In this document: piece after piece, positions 62,682-64,000 of the stretch
Layout of the letters: every line of letters begins with the position of its first letter
Position numbering within the stretch: the stretch's first letter is position 1
Assembly: GCF_011742165.1 (NCBI RefSeq)
Contig: NZ_JAAQTO010000043.1
Location: 56,430 to 120,429, forward strand
Reading direction: 5' to 3'
Length of the DNA: 64,000 nucleotides
DNA from: Billgrantia bachuensis
Lineage (GTDB): Bacteria; Pseudomonadota; Gammaproteobacteria; Pseudomonadales; Halomonadaceae
Position numbers and translations under genes: made by a program
The notes under the pieces: generated by a model
What the model was told of the DNA's origin: nothing
Databases searched by the model: none
What the model saw: the letters and a program-made list of their open reading frames with translations, nothing else

Positions 62682-63659
62682 ATGCAGGAGATCGATTGGC
62701 AGCCCTCTGCCACCATGGCGACCTTGCGCGAGCGGGCGCGGCTGCTGGCCGAGGTGCGGGCGTTCTTCGTCGAGCGCAGCGTGCTGGAGGTGGAAACGCC
62801 GGTGCTGGGCCACGGCGGCAGCACCGACGTGCACCTGGCGTCGCTCTCTCTCGAGGCGTCCACGCCGGCAGGGTGCGAGCGGCTGTGGCTGCAGACCTCG
62901 CCCGAGTTCCATATGAAGCGGCTGCTGGCCGCCGGCAGCGGGCCGATCTTCCAGCTCGCGCGCAGCTTTCGCGACGGCGAGGTGGGCGGCCGCCACAACA
63001 TCGAATTCACCATGCTGGAGTGGTATCGCCCGGGTTTCTCTCTCGACGAGCTGATCGAGGAGACGGCTACGCTGATTCGCCAAGTGCTCGGTCGCGATCC
63101 GGGCCCGCTGCGCCGCCGTCGTTATCGCGAGCTGTTCCGCGAGATGCTGGGATTCGACCCCTTCAGCATCGAGTTCGATACGTTGAGCCGAATCGCCGGC
63201 GAGCGCGGCGGGCTCGACATGCGTGATGCTGGGCGCGACGACTGCCTCGACCTGCTGATGAGCCTGGTCATCGAGCCTACGCTTGGGCACGAGGGGGTCG
63301 ACGTGGTGGTGGACTATCCCGCGAGCCAGGCAGCGCTGGCGCGTCGCCATCGCGACCCGGAGGACGGCGAGTGGGTCGCCTCGCGCTTCGAGGTCTACCT
63401 CGCAGGACTGGAGCTCGCCAACGGCTACGACGAACTCACCGACGTCGGCGAGCAGGCCGCCCGCTTCGATGAGGATAACCTCGCTCGGCAACGCCTCGGC
63501 CTGCCACAAGTGGATGTCGATAGGCGCCTGCTTGCCGCACTGGCGCATGGCATGCCGGCGGGTAGCGGCGTAGCACTGGGAATCGACCGGCTGATTCAGC
63601 TCGCCCTGGGCCGGGCGAGCGTGGCAGAAGTCATGGCTTTCGCCACACCTGGCGCCTAG
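62682..63659 (+). CDS. epmA: EF-P lysine lysyltransferase (GenX/PoxA)
   Basis: This 325-residue truncated lysyl-tRNA synthetase-like enzyme attaches beta-lysine to EF-P K34. It lacks an anticodon-binding domain. Class II motifs include [13 protein letters not shown], the motif 2 [28 protein letters not shown], and [15 protein letters not shown]. The length equals that of E. coli EpmA if ATG 62682 is used; ATG 62670 is an alternative. The 3' end shares four bases with the opposite psd (common CTAG). Confidence 0.94.
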   Translation: MQEIDWQPSATMATLRERARLLAEVRAFFVERSVLEVETPVLGHGGSTDVHLASLSLEASTPAGCERLWLQTSPEFHMKRLLAAGSGPIFQLARSFRDGEVGGRHNIEFTMLEWYRPGFSLDELIEETATLIRQVLGRDPGPLRRRRYRELFREMLGFDPFSIEFDTLSRIAGERGGLDMRDAGRDDCLDLLMSLVIEPTLGHEGVDVVVDYPASQAALARRHRDPEDGEWVASRFEVYLAGLELANGYDELTDVGEQAARFDEDNLARQRLGLPQVDVDRRLLAALAHGMPAGSGVALGIDRLIQLALGRASVAEVMAFATPGA

Positions 63660-64000
63660 CAGAACTCAGGGCCGCGGTCGGGAAAGCCGCCCAGCGACTG
63701 ACCCATGGAGACCTTGGTCTTGGGTGCCAGGCTGGCGTCGAAATCGACCTTGCCGGCGAAGGCCATCACCACCGTGGAGCCGAGCTTGAAGCGGCCCATT
63801 TCCTCGCCGCGCTCAAGGTGAATCGGCTTGTCGAAACGCACGCGCTGCACCTGGCCCGAGAGCGGTGTGATCTGCCCGGCCCATACCGTTTCGATGGCGG
63901 CCACGATCATCGCCCCGACCAGCACCACCGCCATGGGCCCATATTCGGTATCGAAGTGGCAGACCAGGCGCTCGTTGCGGGCGAACAGGTTGGGCACGTG
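63656..64000 (-). CDS. psd: Phosphatidylserine decarboxylase, C-terminal part (cut by window edge)
   Basis: The last 114 codons of the proenzyme make phosphatidylethanolamine at the inner membrane. The visible part begins [26 protein letters not shown] and reaches the self-cleavage site LGST ([13 protein letters not shown]). Cleavage before the serine there forms the pyruvoyl cofactor. The short alpha chain follows. It is convergent with epmA, a common gene pair. The rest lies beyond the right edge. Confidence 0.9.
   Translation of the reverse strand, partial: HVPNLFARNERLVCHFDTEYGPMAVVLVGAMIVAAIETVWAGQITPLSGQVQRVRFDKPIHLERGEEMGRFKLGSTVVMAFAGKVDFDASLAPKTKVSMGQSLGGFPDRGPEFC

Overview
The window is 64 kb of high-GC (roughly 65 %) gammaproteobacterial chromosome, most like the Halomonas group (Halomonadaceae). 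Supporting signs are a HAD-rppH-ptsP-tauE-lgt-thyA-folA order resembling Pseudomonas/Halomonas, the remains of an ectoine-synthesis ectA gene, a bacterial voltage-gated sodium channel, and palindromic intergenic repeats. Genes were called by conserved motifs, start context and neighbours; no database search was run, so family names rest on recognition.

Layout. 1-1.5 kb: RND efflux pump (permease cut by the window edge, plus adaptor). 1.7-13.1 kb: mdh, HAD phosphatase, rppH, ptsP (EI-Ntr), an NRDE protein, a degenerate hybrid histidine kinase, a TauE permease, lgt, thyA, folA and a ProQ-family RNA chaperone. 13.5-15.7 kb: a porin and a second TauE permease. 15.7-21.5 kb: a visibly AT-richer accessory segment with stress-type genes (zinc-ribbon protein, SPW membrane protein, Crp/Fnr regulator behind an 8-copy hexamer repeat, manganese catalase, DUF2795, YihY/BrkB, KGG-repeat protein). 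It ends with a decayed ectA beside the 3' end of a tRNA-Arg(CCU).

21.7-33 kb: amidase, cmoM, rsmC, greB, a TPR lipoprotein-like protein, nudF-yqiB-cpdA, cysD-cysN, an App1-like phosphatase and an orphan Ntn-hydrolase. 33-39.1 kb: a complete haem-uptake locus (hemP, TonB receptor, hmuS, hmuT, hmuU, hmuV) read leftward behind a possible Fur site. 39.2-44.8 kb: zinc peptidase, erythromycin-esterase-like protein, and copper resistance (copA, copZ-like chaperone, cueR) with a textbook 19-bp-spacer MerR-type promoter. 44.8-55 kb: cmoB/cmoA, pgi, yqiA-parE-parC-serB. 55-64 kb: SDR oxidoreductase, NaChBac-type channel, M4 peptidase with its emfourin-type inhibitor, leuA behind a leucine-rich leader peptide, the EF-P module (epmB, efp, epmA) and the 3' part of psd.

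How they work together. All three enzymes of the wobble-uridine cmo5U/mcmo5U pathway (CmoA, CmoB, CmoM) lie here in two places. EF-P and both of its lysylation enzymes sit together. CysDN makes APS, CpdA and a Crp-family protein touch cAMP-type signalling, and ParE/ParC form topoisomerase IV. I found no CRISPR array, insertion sequence, rRNA or integrase. The least ordinary parts are the 15.7-21.5 kb segment, the hexamer repeat ahead of the Crp/Fnr gene, the ectA remnant, the kinase without its histidine, the M4 peptidase/inhibitor pair, the leuA leader, and two small families of palindromic intergenic elements.
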